Below are positions 8,933-20,358 of a stretch of 64,000 bases of DNA, piece after piece (position 1 is the first letter of the stretch; every line of letters starts with the position of its first letter). The translations under genes and the position numbers were made by a program. The notes below the pieces were generated by a model. That model did not search any database. It was not told the origin of the DNA and saw nothing but the letters and a program-made list of their open reading frames with translations. This DNA is from Candidatus Mycoplasma haematominutum 'Birmingham 1'. GTDB taxonomy: Bacteria > Bacillota_I > Bacilli_A > Mycoplasmatales > Mycoplasmoidaceae. The stretch is from the NCBI RefSeq assembly GCF_000319365.1, contig NC_021007.1:434001-498000 (forward strand). The letters run 5' to 3'.

Positions 8933-10837
8933 TTAACTTTTACAGGATCTCTCTCAACTTAATACTTCTTTAAAAATTCTAGCTGACTGACTATGTAGCT
9001 CTTCTCTGTCTTGAGTTATCTCATCTAAGATAACTATTCTCTCCTTTAAAGCTAACTTAGGTCCTGACTTAATAAATTTTTCGTATTTATTAATAAGTTG
9101 ATGTACTGAAGAGTAGTAATCTTCTAGAAAGTTCAGTAACTCAGTGGAAGGTTTCTCCACTGAGAGACTCTCTCCCATTGGGGTGAGTGAAGTAGTTAAT
9201 TGGGCGATTCTCTCCTCCAAGCTTGACAATAGCTCTTTTTCCGCAGAGTTCAGTAATAACTGCAGTTTAAGCTCATATTTCTGAATAAGTGAAGAATATC
9301 ACTGACTCTCTCTAGTTTGCAAGAATATAGCTGCTGAATAAACTCTAGACACTGCTTCTAATTTTGCAATCACAATAGTCAGTTCATCAACTAGTGTTGC
9401 TTCAATTTTTTCACTCTCTATCTGTTCTTCATATAGCAAATATGTTTCTTGATTAGAAACGAGTAATTGCATATTCACAGCCTCAAAATATCTAGCCTTA
9501 AAACCATCTAGTATCTTTTTTTCCCCTTCAGAAAGTTGGATTAGCCCATAAAGCTCAAACATTTGAGTTAGTGCACTTAAAGCATTCTGAGGGGTTATCC
9601 CAGATTTTAAGAGTAGTTGAGCTCCTGCGCTCCTAGTGTAGAAAAAATTACTCAATAGAGACAATGCTAATTGATTTATATTAAATAACTTCTTCTCATT
9701 GTGCGCTCCTGGAAATAATTTAGACCAATTCACATCTATTCAATTTTTTAGGGGGATTGGTGCTGGCAATTTCACTGAACTGTTTAGTCTGTAAGTTTCT
9801 GACAAATCTTTACCGGAAAGTGGGGGCAATGCATAAAGCTGAAATCCAAATTTGAGCACTTTCGGGAGAAGCTTAAATGTGGCTGCAATTCCTATTTCGT
9901 CATTATCTAGTGCTAAAACTATTTTCTTAGAGGGGAAATCAGACAAAATGTTTAATGCATCATCATTAAGCTCGCTTCCTAATAGCGCTAGATAAATTCC
10001 TCCTGGAGCCAAAATATTGGCAGTATATACCTCAAAAAAACCCTCAAATATATAAACAAAGGAATCCGCTGCCGCACTTTTTAAAACCTGAACATTATAT
10101 AAACATTCACTCTTCTTAAATAAAAGAGTTTCTCTGGAGTGCAAATACCTGGGAAGATGATCTGACCCTCCTATGGCTCTAGCGCTAAAACTAATTGCCT
10201 GACCCTCTGAATTAAAAATTGGAAAGATAATCCTATCTCTAAAACTATGCACTAACTTATCTCCTAAAAGATAAAACTGACCTGTCTGGACTAAAAAATC
10301 GGGGGTCGCAAACTTAAATTCAGGGGAAACTTTCTGCACATTCTTTAGAGTCTCTACTACCTCTGAAGCAGAAGGGGCATAACCCAATTGAAATTTCTTG
10401 ATTATCTCATCTGTTAAATTTCGCTCAACTTTTAAATATCTCAGTGCTGCGCTCCCTCTGGGGGAGTATAAAGAATTGCTGTAAAATTCTAACATAAACT
10501 GATTAAATCGATGCAGCTGTTGTCTCAGCTCTTCCTCTGGAGAGCTTTTCTTCAAAAAGTGTAAATCTTCAGTAGGCCACTTCAAAATCTCATGGGCTCT
10601 CAACACTGCCCGTGGAAAATCCAATTTTTCCCTTCTCATAATAAAGGAAATAGCATCTCCTGAGGCGCCGCAAGAGAAACACTTAAATATATTTTTCTCC
10701 TCAGAGACAGAGAGAGAGGCTCTGCTATCATCATGAAAGGGACAAAGTGCCCAGAAGTTACTCCCCCTCTTTTCGAGGGAGAGATAACTCCCTATTATCT
10801 CCCTAACCTTATATTTTTTTCTATCTAAATTCTGGAT
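8933..10837 (-). CDS. dnaG: DNA primase
   Basis: About 634 residues when TGA is read as Trp; the frame crosses three former breaks. Synthesises RNA primers for replication. N-terminal zinc motif CPFHDD...CFSCGASGD, the RNA-polymerase core, and TOPRIM acidic motifs EGFFEV (Glu where the family usually has Asp) and ALDNDEIG. The C-terminal helicase-binding region is divergent and helical. No ATG, GTG or TTG exists between the upstream stop (10846-10844) and the zinc motif; ATC 10837 is the best guess. The start region overlaps the end of glyS. Confidence 0.9.
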
Positions 10838-12107
10838 GAATAGCTAGACAATCTCAGATATATTTTTTTAGATTTTCCCTCTTCAACCTCAGCTGTTGTC
10901 CTGTATCTCTCTCCCTTAATGTGAATGAAAACTCATCATCTGCTCAATTTCCACTCTGGTAATCTATAGTCAGACAAAAGGCGGTGCCGATTTCATCTTG
11001 CTCTCTGTACCTTTTACCTATAGAACCTTTAGTAGATAGTGCAATTGAACAGCTACTCTTCTTAAGTCAGTTAAACAAATTGAGGGCCTCTCCATGTTGC
11101 ATTTTTGCCAGAGGAAGAATAGCGAATTTATATGGAGAGAGGTTTATTGGAAGAGAAAGTACTGCTCATTCTCTGCCCTCTTTCTTAGTTAACTTTTCTG
11201 TAATTAACGCCAAAAGTAGTCTGTTTAATCCAACTGAATGCTCTACTACATGAGGTAACACTAACTCAGCATTCTCTTGGGTTTGAAAATGTAATTTTAC
11301 ACCTGAACATTTCTGATGTGAGTCTAAGTCAAAATCTCCCCTATTTGCAATTCCCCACAATTCCTCTCGACCGAACTCAAAATTGTAGTAAAGATCCGCA
11401 TTTCTCAGGGAATAATGGGGCAATTCGCTACCTGTAACTTCCTGAAATTGAATTGATGAAGTTGAAAAACCTAAAACATCTACTAAAAAGGAATTTACCT
11501 GTTTCTTTTGATGCTCTAGAGTAGCATTAGACTTTTCTGGTAATACAAATTCTTCAAACTCTAACTGTTCAAATTCTTTAGTCCTAAATACTCCCCTTCC
11601 TGGAGAAACTTCATTTCTGAAAGCTTTCCCTATTTGAGCTATTCCAAAGGGTAAGCTTAACTGAGACTTTAGCGAAATAAGCTTAGTATTCACAAAAATT
11701 GTCTGAGCAGTTTCAGGTCTTAGATAATATTTATCAGTCTTAAAAAGTAACTGAAAGCTTTGAGGTTCAGTTAAATCCCTTGCATTGCAATTCCGACATG
11801 CTTTTAAGTCCTCATTATCCTCCAGTTCATATCTATGATTACATTTTTTACACTCAACTAACTTTTTCTCAAAATGAGATAAATGTCCGGAAGCTTCTCA
11901 AATCTGTCTAGAAGTTAAGAGAGTTCCCTCATATAATCTTGCATTCTCTCTACTTGAAACAAAAAAAGATATTCATGCTTGCTTAAGATTCTCCTTTAAG
12001 AGTACTCCAATATGACCATAATCTCAGGAAGCTTCTTGACCTCCATAAATCGAATTAGTTGGAAATATAAACCCCTTTTCAATAAGATACTTCTCAATCC
12101 TAGAGAT
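10821..12107 (-). CDS. glyS: Glycyl-tRNA synthetase (alpha2 type)
   Basis: Charges tRNA-Gly. 428 residues. Class II landmarks: [15 protein letters not shown] near the N-terminus, a Cys-pair insert (CKKC...CRNC), [52 protein letters not shown], and an anticodon-binding domain (LPLAKMQ...[13 protein letters not shown]). The frame is closed by TAG two codons before ATC 12107, and the conserved region starts at once, so ATC is the probable start, with AGG nine bases upstream. The 3' end overlaps the start of dnaG. Confidence 0.93.
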
Positions 12108-12117
12108 TTTCTATTAC

Positions 12118-13161
12118 CTAATAATTTAAGTGACTATTGCAGCTGAATATCAAAGCTGCAGGTTTGGTCAAGCAGGGAAGTGCTGACAGACGACTCTGTT
12201 GAGTGGCAGAGAAATTCAATTTTCTATCTAATTTGAATATTTTCCAGATAATTAAGGATGAAAAAGCTACTGAGGGAATTAAAAATAGATTTCGCATAAT
12301 AAAGAACTGTTCATAAGGTAAAGTAGAGATCATGATATCAAATAGTGGGAGTGTAATGATATCTACTAGTACATATGCGATAAAGTTAACTGCAGTTAAT
12401 CTAGTAAGAGAATTGAAACGTTGAGCTGTTTTTACAATTTTAGGAGTTCTAGAGCATAAAGATACTAAATTAGTGGAGATAAGAGAGAATAATAGGAGAG
12501 CAAGTATAGTAGAGAGAAATGCAGGGAAAAACCAACTAGGAAAAGAGATTGACTGAGAAAAAATATTAAGAGAAATTCCATTGCTGTGTTGACCATTTGC
12601 GAATGTTGCCTGATGAAAGAAGTAAAAGGCTGTAGCAGCTATGGACATTAGACCTACTACTGAAATATTGTTCAGCATTCTAGAGAATCATTCCTGAGTT
12701 TTCTTATCTCTGAGCACTATGAATATAAATCCTCCTAGAAATCCATTAAAGACTGCAGCGAATAAATATCCATAGTTAAATACTGAAGAAGTCAGAATCA
12801 CTGTTAATAAATCTGTAAGTAGACCTATAAGCATTCCTATAGTGGGGCCATAAAGGCTCCCGCCTATCTTAATTAGTATTGTTTCAATTAACAATCGACT
12901 TCCAGGATAAATTTGAAAAATTATACCTAGTAGGTTGTGAGTTAAAAAAATGATTGCAAAAATCACTGCAGTATTTGTAGCTATGATCATTGCGATACTT
13001 GATATTGTGTTTATATCTAAACTTGGAAACATTAGATAGTTTTTTTGCAACCATACCCTATAAAAAACCTTTTTTAAAAATAAGAGAAATATAAATAGGC
13101 AGAGTGTAATGCCGGCATAAAATAGGATATCCTTGCCGTCGAGGCCAGAAGAAAGGCCCAA
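12118..13161 (-). CDS. ECF transporter S component (vitamin uptake)
   Basis: A 347-residue, multi-pass membrane protein; one TGA=Trp joins two ORFs. The segment IKIGGSLYGPTIGMLIGLLT followed by DLL is typical of S components of energy-coupling-factor importers (FolT-like group), and GFLGGFIFIVL fits. The C-terminal half adds several more hydrophobic segments. Substrate not deducible; folate or another vitamin is the family expectation. TTG start 13161, three bases after the thioredoxin stop, so the two are probably co-translated. Confidence 0.72.
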
Positions 13162-13164
13162 GGC

Positions 13165-13491
13165 CTAGAAGAAGTACTTCTCGATTAGAAGAACAAGGTT
13201 ATCATGTTCAAATAAACCTACATGTTTTTCCATCGGTTTCTCGGATCCTGACAGAAATATCAGTGTGGGAATGGAAGTTATCTCATACTCTCGGGCTAAT
13301 TCAGGAAACTCATTTATATTTACCTTGTAAAATCGAATCTCCCTGGAATATTTTTCGGCTAGGGAAATTTTCTCTAGTATAGGCATTAACTGTCTACAGG
13401 GAGGACATCAATCAGCATAAAAATCAATTAAAACTGACTTTCCCTGCTGAATAAGTTCTTGAAGTTCTTTTTCATCTTTTAGGGGAATCAC
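13165..13491 (-). CDS. trxA: Thioredoxin
   Basis: 108 residues. Active site DFYADWCPPCRQ near residue 30 (the Trp is encoded by TGA) and the cis-Pro segment SIPTLIFLSG. Cytosolic disulfide reductase. GTG start at 13491 lies two bases after the stop of the upstream gene (13493), and its own stop is three bases before the ECF gene, so it is in the middle of an operon. The active site is WCPPC where WCGPC is usual. Confidence 0.92.
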
Positions 13492-13492
13492 T

Positions 13493-14254
13493 TTACTGGG
13501 AGATATTCATCTTTAGAGAATTTAAGTCTATTAACTGTTCTTTTCGAAGAGTATCTGGTACGTCTACAAGATCGTAGTCAAAAGAGATTGGTAAATCGAT
13601 CATTAGATTTGGGGGAAGTATTTTCTTGAATCCTGAGTACCGCTCATTGCAGAAAAAAGATGACCTCTCTAGAAAGGTGAGATCAAACTTAATAATTGCC
13701 TCTGTCAGCATATTATTTTCATAGTTTTTATTCAAATTTTTAAGTAATAGTAATTGTTTATTTTTATCTCTAAGATAGGAATAATTTAAAAGTAATTTTT
13801 TCGCTTCAAATATTTCTAGGTTATTGTAATCTGCGAAGAAAGTGAGTCCCTTAAATTTTTCTTCAAATTCAAATAGTTTAGTAGACTCGGATTTAGATTT
13901 TGAGAGTTTTCGACCATGCGATTTGGAGCGACTATTGAGATAAGCTTCCACTTCAAGTAGATAATTGTACATCAAGATATGTTTTGCTTCTGGAGAAACA
14001 AAATAAACCTTTTCTAGAGTTGCTAGATCTTTTTCCGGTGCGTAATTAAAGTGGTAGTAAAGGGAGAGGTCTTTAGTTTCATTCTGAAATCCTAGAAAAT
14101 TGCACTGACTTACATGAAATTCTGTAAACTCTTTGATTGCATCTTTTAGGGAAAGATTAAATTCATTATGAATCTTTCCGAAAAATTCATCTACGCTTTC
14201 CTGTACAAAGGAAAAAGTATCAGGAAGTAAAACTTTCTTAGGTGCTTTAGTCAC
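13493..14254 (-). CDS. Hypothetical protein
   Basis: 253 residues, no TGA codons in the frame, charged and mostly helical (VDEFFGKIHNEFNLSLKDAI), with a Ser/Lys-rich stretch (SRSKSHGRKLSKSKSES) near residue 110. No signal peptide or membrane segment and no motif I recognise. GTG start 14254, divergent from tRNA-Arg on the plus strand. Two bases before trxA, so probably the first gene of that operon. Confidence 0.7.
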   Translation of the reverse strand: MTKAPKKVLLPDTFSFVQESVDEFFGKIHNEFNLSLKDAIKEFTEFHVSQCNFLGFQNETKDLSLYYHFNYAPEKDLATLEKVYFVSPEAKHILMYNYLLEVEAYLNSRSKSHGRKLSKSKSESTKLFEFEEKFKGLTFFADYNNLEIFEAKKLLLNYSYLRDKNKQLLLLKNLNKNYENNMLTEAIIKFDLTFLERSSFFCNERYSGFKKILPPNLMIDLPISFDYDLVDVPDTLRKEQLIDLNSLKMNISQ

Positions 14255-14259
14255 TAATT

Positions 14260-14336
14260 ACACCTATAGCTTAATTGGACAAAGCATTTGACTTCGGATC
14301 AAAAGAGTGTAGGTTCAAGTCCTACTAGGTGTGCCA
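14260..14336 (+). tRNA. tRNA-Arg (UCG)
   Basis: Cloverleaf with acceptor ACACCTA/TAGGTGT, D arm GCTT/AAGC, anticodon arm TTTGA-CTTCGGA-TCAAA (anticodon TCG at 14294-14296), T arm GTAGG/CCTAC and an encoded CCA. Expected to read CGA and CGG. Confidence 0.93.
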
Positions 14337-14349
14337 GTATATTTCAAAT

Positions 14350-14826
14350 TTAAACCTTATATCTCTGTTTAGACTCTTCTACTATCTCTAGTGTCTTAGA
14401 TAAAGAAATAAATTCCCCTAATTTAACTTCCTTGTTTTCTAACTTTTTATAGTTTAGGAAAAATTGCTTGAGTTCTATAAGCCAATGATTTGGAATTTCC
14501 TCTAGCTTAGTAATGTGAGATAGTCTAGGGTCTTTGTTGAGAATCGCAATAACTTTAAGATCATTTTCTCCTGAATCTATCATTTCTAATGCTCCTAAAA
14601 TTCTTCCATCTGCATAGACTCCTGGGTGGAGTGAAATATTAGAAATGAGTACTACATCTAAGGGATCTCCATCCTCTCCGATTGTATCTGTGATGAAACC
14701 ATAATTTTGAGGATAGACTTCTGCACCAAACAGAACCCTGTCTAACTTTAATTTAGAATTGGTAAATTCATATTTAACATTGGAGTTTTTTGAGATTTCG
14801 ATAAAACATTCATATATATTGTTAAT
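14350..14826 (-). CDS. ppa: Inorganic pyrophosphatase
   Basis: Hydrolyses PPi. 158 residues, soluble family I type: ISKNSNVKYEF, GAEVYPQNYGFI, GEDGDPLDVVL (metal-binding acids) and GENDLKVIAI...DPR. An in-frame TAG lies four codons before ATT 14826; the next ATG is far inside the protein, so ATT (or ATA 14817) is the likely start. It is transcribed divergently from the gene at 14843. Confidence 0.93.
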   Translation of the reverse strand: MNNIYECFIEISKNSNVKYEFTNSKLKLDRVLFGAEVYPQNYGFITDTIGEDGDPLDVVLISNISLHPGVYADGRILGALEMIDSGENDLKVIAILNKDPRLSHITKLEEIPNHWLIELKQFFLNYKKLENKEVKLGEFISLSKTLEIVEESKQRYKV

Positions 14827-14842
14827 AAAGTTTAGCTAAAAT

Positions 14843-15742
14843 ATGGGCATTTTACTCAATCTACTCTTATCTAAGTTTAAAGCTATAGCGGTAGTCTCAT
14901 CATGCTCTATTAGTGCTAGTGCAATTACCATTCCTGTGATGATCGCTGGAGATAAGTATGAGCATTTCTTAATCAGAGAATTTAATCCTGAACCTAGAAA
15001 ATATTCAAGTGAGTCAGGGGCTGTTCAAGTCTCAACTGACTCTAGCAATAATTACACCAGTGATACCTCAGAATTTACTCAATTTCCGGAAGTTAGAGTT
15101 TCTAATTCTCAGCTAATCAAGGGAACAACTAATTATAATAATGGAAATTACGTACTCTATTTTGGTTCAGAAGCATGTCCTAACTGTAATAACTTTCTAT
15201 ACAGTGAAAATGAATCGCCTAAAACCTGAATAGGTGCTAATAAAAATTTCTACCACAATGGAATACTTTTTGAGACTTATTCCCTAGCTAAAGCACGAAC
15301 CAAGGGAAATTTAAAAGATTTAAAATTCATATTTTTCAGTGATGAGATACCTTCGATGGACTACAGAAATAATGATGATCTGGCCAGAATACCCTGAAGT
15401 AAATGGGATAGAACTCTAGTAAGTCAGGGATATATCAAAGATGACTATATTAGATATGACAAATCAGCTGTTGAGTTTAGAAAATTGCAGTCACTTTTAA
15501 TGTATTATTTTGGGGAAAAAGCGTCAGGAATTCCTACAGTCATAATCTACAAGAATGGAATTCCCTTCGTATATGGTAGTGATAAGATAACGGAATTAGA
15601 GGAGGATAAAAAAGGTGCAGGGAGTGCAATTTCTCACTGAGATGCTACAGCTGGAAATACTGCTCAAGATGTAATACTTAGATTTGACTTATTCCGACAT
15701 TTGAGTTACATATTCGACAATGAACTTGAGTGAGTGCGGTAA
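14843..15742 (+). CDS. Exported thioredoxin-fold protein with CPNC motif
   Basis: 299 residues with five TGA=Trp codons. Hydrophobic N-terminus (FKAIAVVSSCSISASAITIP) that could be a signal or anchor, a Ser/Thr-rich linker, then YVLYFGSEACPNCNNFL (Cys112 and Cys115) and, about 120 residues later, GIPTVIIYKNGIPF, the usual cis-Pro strand of thioredoxins. It resembles surface thiol-disulfide proteins. It lies 58 bases upstream of two peptide genes whose predicted mature parts each hold two Cys, so a role in their disulfide chemistry is possible (inference). Confidence 0.65.
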
Positions 15743-15799
15743 CAAATTTATGCTTTTTTTAATAGAGAAATGTATTAGTATATTGAAACATTCGAGATT

Positions 15800-16198
15800 A
15801 TGAGAAAACTGACTCTCTCCGAGAAACATGAATACCTAGGGGGAGCTTCTACTAGCAGAAGAGGCTGTTATGCCTCTTCTTCTCCTTCTAGTAAAAAGCT
15901 AGCGTGTTATAACTCGAAAATACACAATATGTCCCTTTTAACACTGGCTACTATTCCTGGGCTTATTGCCCTGGGAGAAGAACTCTACAATCTCGTTTTT
16001 AATAGGAAAAATGCTGCGATTCAAGCATCATATGAAGGGGGTATTGTGGGAGGAAGAAATTACTACTCTAGTCTTTCAGGGCTAGACCACAGGAGAGATT
16101 TTTATGCCTATGCTTCAGAGGCTTTTAGACCATCTATTAGATTTTCTCCCTATTACTACAAGAGTGGGATTACCTTTGCATTGCCTTGATTGAAATAA
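15800..16198 (+). CDS. Double-glycine leader peptide (bacteriocin-like precursor)
   Basis: 132 residues. The first 15 (MRKLTLSEKHEYLGG) fit the double-glycine leader rule counted from the cut site: Leu at -12, Thr at -11, Glu at -8, hydrophobic at -4, Gly-Gly at -2/-1. The predicted mature part has Cys23 and Cys36, a hydrophobic stretch (MSLLTLATIPGLIALGEELY) and a Tyr/Arg-rich tail. It ends TGA(Trp)-Leu-Lys-TAA, and the stop overlaps the next start (TAATG). Family reading: a substrate of C39-peptidase ABC exporters, one of which is at 46868. Antimicrobial activity is inference. Confidence 0.6.
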
Positions 16199-16473
16199 TG
16201 AGAAAGCTAACGCTAGAAGCAAAGAAAAGTGTGAATGCCGGCGCTGCTTCCATGATGGGAATTGCGACAGGAGTCTTAACTGTTACTGGGGTATTCAATT
16301 TGATACTAGATTTATTTAATAGGTATTTTAGGGGCTCTGCTAGAAATGTTCAGGCAACTGTTCCTAGCTGTGAAGGTTCAGTAGAAACTTGTTTAAAGGT
16401 TCATCCAGAGTTATGAGCTGTTCCGGAAGAGCACTCCAACAGAATCACTATATTTCCTGAAAAATCTAATTAG
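16198..16473 (+). CDS. Second peptide with the same MRKLTL leader
   Basis: 91 residues; ATG overlaps the previous stop by one base, indicating translational coupling. The leader MRKLTLEAKKSVNAG keeps Leu at -12, Thr at -11, Val at -4, with Ala-Gly at -2/-1. The mature part begins AASMMGIATGVLTVTGVF, a hydrophobic Gly-rich helix like a class II bacteriocin or holin, then a tail with Cys58 and Cys65 (SCEGSVETC). It may form a two-peptide system with the gene at 15800. Its 3' end overlaps the convergent gene at 16470 by four bases. Confidence 0.58.
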
Positions 16474-18059
16474 ATATTTATTCCTAACACATTTTCCTCT
16501 TCAGGTCTTCACTGCATGTGCTGTCTCCGATTAATAAAGAAATATGCAATTTTAAATGCCCTGGTATAGATAAGATATCTAAGTTTTGCTCACAATCTGC
16601 AATGAAGTGGTATAAATAGGAAGTGGGTAGTGCAGTTAAAAATTAGTAGTAGTAGAATTGCATAAATTATCTCAGCTTGACTTACTGAGAGTGTAAGTCC
16701 AATGCAGAATGCTAGAAGGTATAAGGTCGGTGTTCCTTCGGTGTGGAATTGGCATTTCAGATCATATCCTTGTGACTTGAAAAATGAGTCTTTCTTCTCA
16801 TGGTTATTTGGTGGATAGTGAAATAATCTTCCCCTAACTATTGTTTGAATCCAAAAGGCTAAAAGCATCAAGAAAGAAACCAAGATAATTTCTGGAAATA
16901 AGTTAGAGGTTGAAAGATTAGAAGACAACATAAAAAGGAAGTTTAGCCCTATCATCATCAAAGAAGACAGGGAGAGAGAAAGGGCGCTTGCAAGATTGAA
17001 TCTAAGAGCGCAGTAACACGAGAGGGGGAGAGTTGATCAAAAGATTAACTTGAGGAGAGATTTGAGTGCCGGCATAATTGAAAAAGCATCAGTGGATTGT
17101 AAAGTTCAGTGCAAGTGCGTAGAATCTTGATTTTTCTTTTGGTCTTTGCCATTAGTTAGAGTTGAAATAATGCTTTCCAAATTAGCGGTTTCAGGAAATA
17201 GGTAGTAGAGCAGATTTACTGTATTAGGGCTTTTAGCTGCAATTTGTTGTGGAATATTCTTTAGTTCTCTAAATTGACCATTTAAACCTTTTAAATTGTT
17301 TTCAATTAAATTCTTGGAATTCTCATTTATAGTCAGTAATTTATTTCCCTTAAAAAAACGTGGAAAAGTCAATTCAAAATGAGAGAGTCAGAGTACAAGT
17401 CCTAATCCTCCCAATATAAATAAAAAAGGGGTCGAGGTGGAATAAAGATTAACTGGAGCTTTGCTGGCTACACCAAAAATGGTTTGTAGAGCCCCTGGTC
17501 TAGGTTTTTCAGTATCAAGTTCCAATTCTGTGCTTTGTTGAGTGGCCAATGCTTTTCTTGAAAGAAGAAATTTTCTATCAGAAGCTATTGAAGAAATAAA
17601 AGAAGGAAAATAAAAATTGGAAACTAAGAGCCAGAGGGCCAGCATGATAAATGCTCCCAGGATGACTACAATTCCTGTTTCTCTTAGAGAAGCTGGCAGT
17701 AGGAACACGAAGAAAGCCCCCGGAATTAATAGGATAAGTCCCAATTCGAAAGAATAAGTGTTGATTTTTTTATTGGCTAAGGTTATGGCCATTCGCACAG
17801 AGTAGCTTTTTTTTAGAAAATAACGTCTGGCTAACCTCAACCAATTGGAAGAAATAAACTGCGAGAATAAGTACAAACATATTGCTCCGAATAAAGTGGA
17901 TTTAGTGTAGGACAGTCCTAAAAAAAGAAGTATGTTATAAATTGAGGCTGTGGAAACTAAAAGGAAGAGAGAGGTGACTATTCCTGGGAGCCTATATTGA
18001 TAGGTAGTCATACCTAGTAAAAAGAGACAGAGGAGAAGGCAGGGTAGTCAGCCCTCCAT
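16470..18059 (-). CDS. Multi-pass membrane protein, possibly a divergent SecDF
   Basis: 529 residues once three TGA=Trp breaks are joined. An N-terminal membrane segment (MEGWLPCLLLCLFLLG) and about five more precede a soluble loop; a second membrane block follows residue 320. The stretch around YCALRFNLASALSLSLSSL, then the segment before IVRGRLF, lines up with SecF membrane helices (YIALRF...DRIREN), but the signature GYSxND is absent. Candidate accessory part of protein export, weak evidence; otherwise an unknown transporter. ATG 18059 was chosen for the extra N-terminal helix. Confidence 0.45.
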
Positions 18060-18096
18060 CTCTTAGTTAGTAACTAGGGCAGCTAACTAATAGTCT

Positions 18097-19404
18097 CTAA
18101 ATTGTGTTTTCTGCAGAAATATAACTCTCTCGAATGATAGAAAAATAATCAACTGAATTGGAGTCTAAGATGATAGAAGGTCACATTTTCTTGCTATTGT
18201 CAGTAGTTCTTAAGGTGAAGTTTTTAACACTGTGATTTTTTAAGATATCTAACAACTTGGCTGCATCTCAGTCTTTATCTATAGACTTATCTGGAGTGAC
18301 CGTAACTTTGGTATTCTTGTTGTACCCTTTAGATTCTTCTACCTCATATAGGGCATCGGGTCCGGTAGCATAAGTCACGTATGATGGAAAAAAAGACTCA
18401 AAACCCCTTTTATCGCCCCCCTGAATTATTTGAACTAAATGTCCTTTAAATATATCGGTGTTTTTAGCTTTTTCCTTAAGTAACTTATATAACTTGTTGA
18501 TATCTTCTGAGGTTATCTCTTCTGGCTTTAGTCTAAGGGAGCCGAGTCGATTATCGCTTCGCTGTATTCACATCTCATGATAGAAAAATTCAAATAATTC
18601 TTTTTCTTCATCTGTTAACTGTTTGTAGAGGGATTTAATTCTTTTTCTTAGCTCTCACTTATGTTTTCTATTTCTAGCGGAATTGTAAAGATCTTGTATA
18701 AATGGCTCTTTCTTTAAGAAAGGTTGATTGAAAAATCAAATTTGGAATCCAAAATTTAATTTCAACTGTAGCAAATCTTTATCAAATCAAACGAACCATT
18801 TTTTATCTCCTATTTGGTCAGAGGGGAAATACACTAACCTTCGAATCTCTTCTGCAGAAAGTTTGGTGTCTTTAAAGTAGAGATCTATTGCATCTTGATT
18901 TTGGGGATTTCTCGCTAATTTAAAGTATTCCGGAAGTCAATTTTTGGTTTCCAATAATGTTTTAAAGAGATTTGCGGGGGTCAATTCAGTGTCCTGCATT
19001 TTTTTCTCAAAAGTTCGATCAATAGTTAGCTGATTAAGTTTTACGGTCTTCAACCACTCTCAGTCTCTATTTTCTACAAATTTGGGATTTTGAATATGAA
19101 TGAAAAAATTAGGATTGCCTGAACCTTCCATTCCAGAGAAGCCTCATTTATCTATTCTGTTTAAGTGGCTAGGTAGTGAGTGATACTTTTTGTAGTATGA
19201 ATCTAATCGATTTTTGTCTTCATTAATCAATTTTTCGTCTTTTTTGGCATTTTCTTGGATGCTAAGAAGCGGTAATCTAAAGAAATAATGGTGGACTTTT
19301 TGGGAAGTCTGAGACAGTTGAGAAGTATTTTGAATAACTGGTGCTGAAATAGTGCCTAATAGAGAGGGAGCTAGTATTAAATGTAGGAGTCTAGCTCCCA
19401 ACAA
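18097..19404 (-). CDS. Hypothetical exported protein
   Basis: 435 residues from TTG 19404, with ten TGA=Trp codons. The N-terminus (LLHLILAPSLLGTISAPVI) looks like a signal peptide or anchor; the remainder is soluble, charged and Trp-rich (KWFVWFDKDL, HEMWIQR, DKDWDAA). No family recognised. It is 37 bases upstream of the membrane protein at 16470-18059 and could supply the outside domain of the same complex (inference from position). Confidence 0.62.
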
Positions 19405-19547
19405 TTTATAGATAATTGAAAATTACAGTAACTTAAATTTTTTTAATTATAAAGATTAGGCTTTATTTGCTCAAATTAGTATGTTAAACTCGCCAGATTT
19501 GTGAAAATTTACCACTTAACTAGCCAAAAAATATGCATTAACCTAGC

Positions 19548-20168
19548 ATGTTTGTTTCTGGCAAAACTGTAATAAGTTGCTTGGGGGTTGCTGGAGGAAT
19601 ATGCGCTGTAAGTGTACCGATTGCTATTAATGGAAGAGGAGCTTATGTGATGACAAAACAGACAAGTTTACAAAAATGCGATAACATGGCTGCGGGGAAT
19701 TGAGAAAAAATAAATTTTGACAATAATGTTCATAATAAGATCTGCTGATCTTTAGGCAATGGAGCAGTAGTTTCTATTCAAGAGGAGGATAAATATACAG
19801 CTTTATTTAAAAAGCAGTGAAATTGGCTCATGGGTGTAGAAAGCAATTTAAATGAGGTGGTGTCAAGTGATTGAGGCAAAATTTGTGATGATAACTCAGT
19901 AGAACCATGACTCTTATTTGATACGGAAGGGTCCGTTAATTATCTAGGATTGTGTTCAAATTCAAAGCTAGAGGACACTAAATTTATTAAACGTGTAGGA
20001 AATGTTCCGGATGTTGGAGATGCTAGAAGTTGAATGCTTCAAATTTGCGATAAAAATTGTTGAAAGGCTGAGGAAAAATTAGAAAACAAGGTAATACTAA
20101 AAGAAGAAAGGGAAAATAGAAATAATTGAAAAGCTGTGTCCTTTTATCATCAAAAAATTAAATCTTAA
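19548..20168 (+). CDS. Paralogue family 1 secreted/anchored protein (+ strand copy)
   Basis: 206 residues. Anchor VISCLGVAGGICAVSVPIAI, almost the same as in the minus-strand member at 2778-3380. Landmarks: INFDNN...KICW, YLGLCSNSK, ICDKNCWKAE, WKAVSFYH. Nine TGA=Trp codons. No poly-G tract. A dispersed copy of the 1-8902 array, about 10 kb from it. Confidence 0.75.
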
Positions 20169-20358
20169 AAAGAGCTGGTGCTCATAATTTAAAAAATAAG
20201 TTTGGTGATTTTTTAAGACTATATTAAGTGTGGTTTAGAGGATGACTTAGCCTGCCTATTACATAAATTTTCTGCTTTTTTCTGACACAAAATATGTTTT
20301 TACTCTAAAAACAATACTAATTACCTTAGTAATGATTTCTTTGTTGCAACAGTAGTCG

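Noticed and set aside
15800-16198. Reading the MRKLTL gene as an ordinary small membrane protein only
   Set aside because: The same leader with identical spacing to the Gly at residue 15 recurs in the coupled next gene, and a leader-cutting exporter is present, so the peptide-precursor reading is preferred, though not proven.
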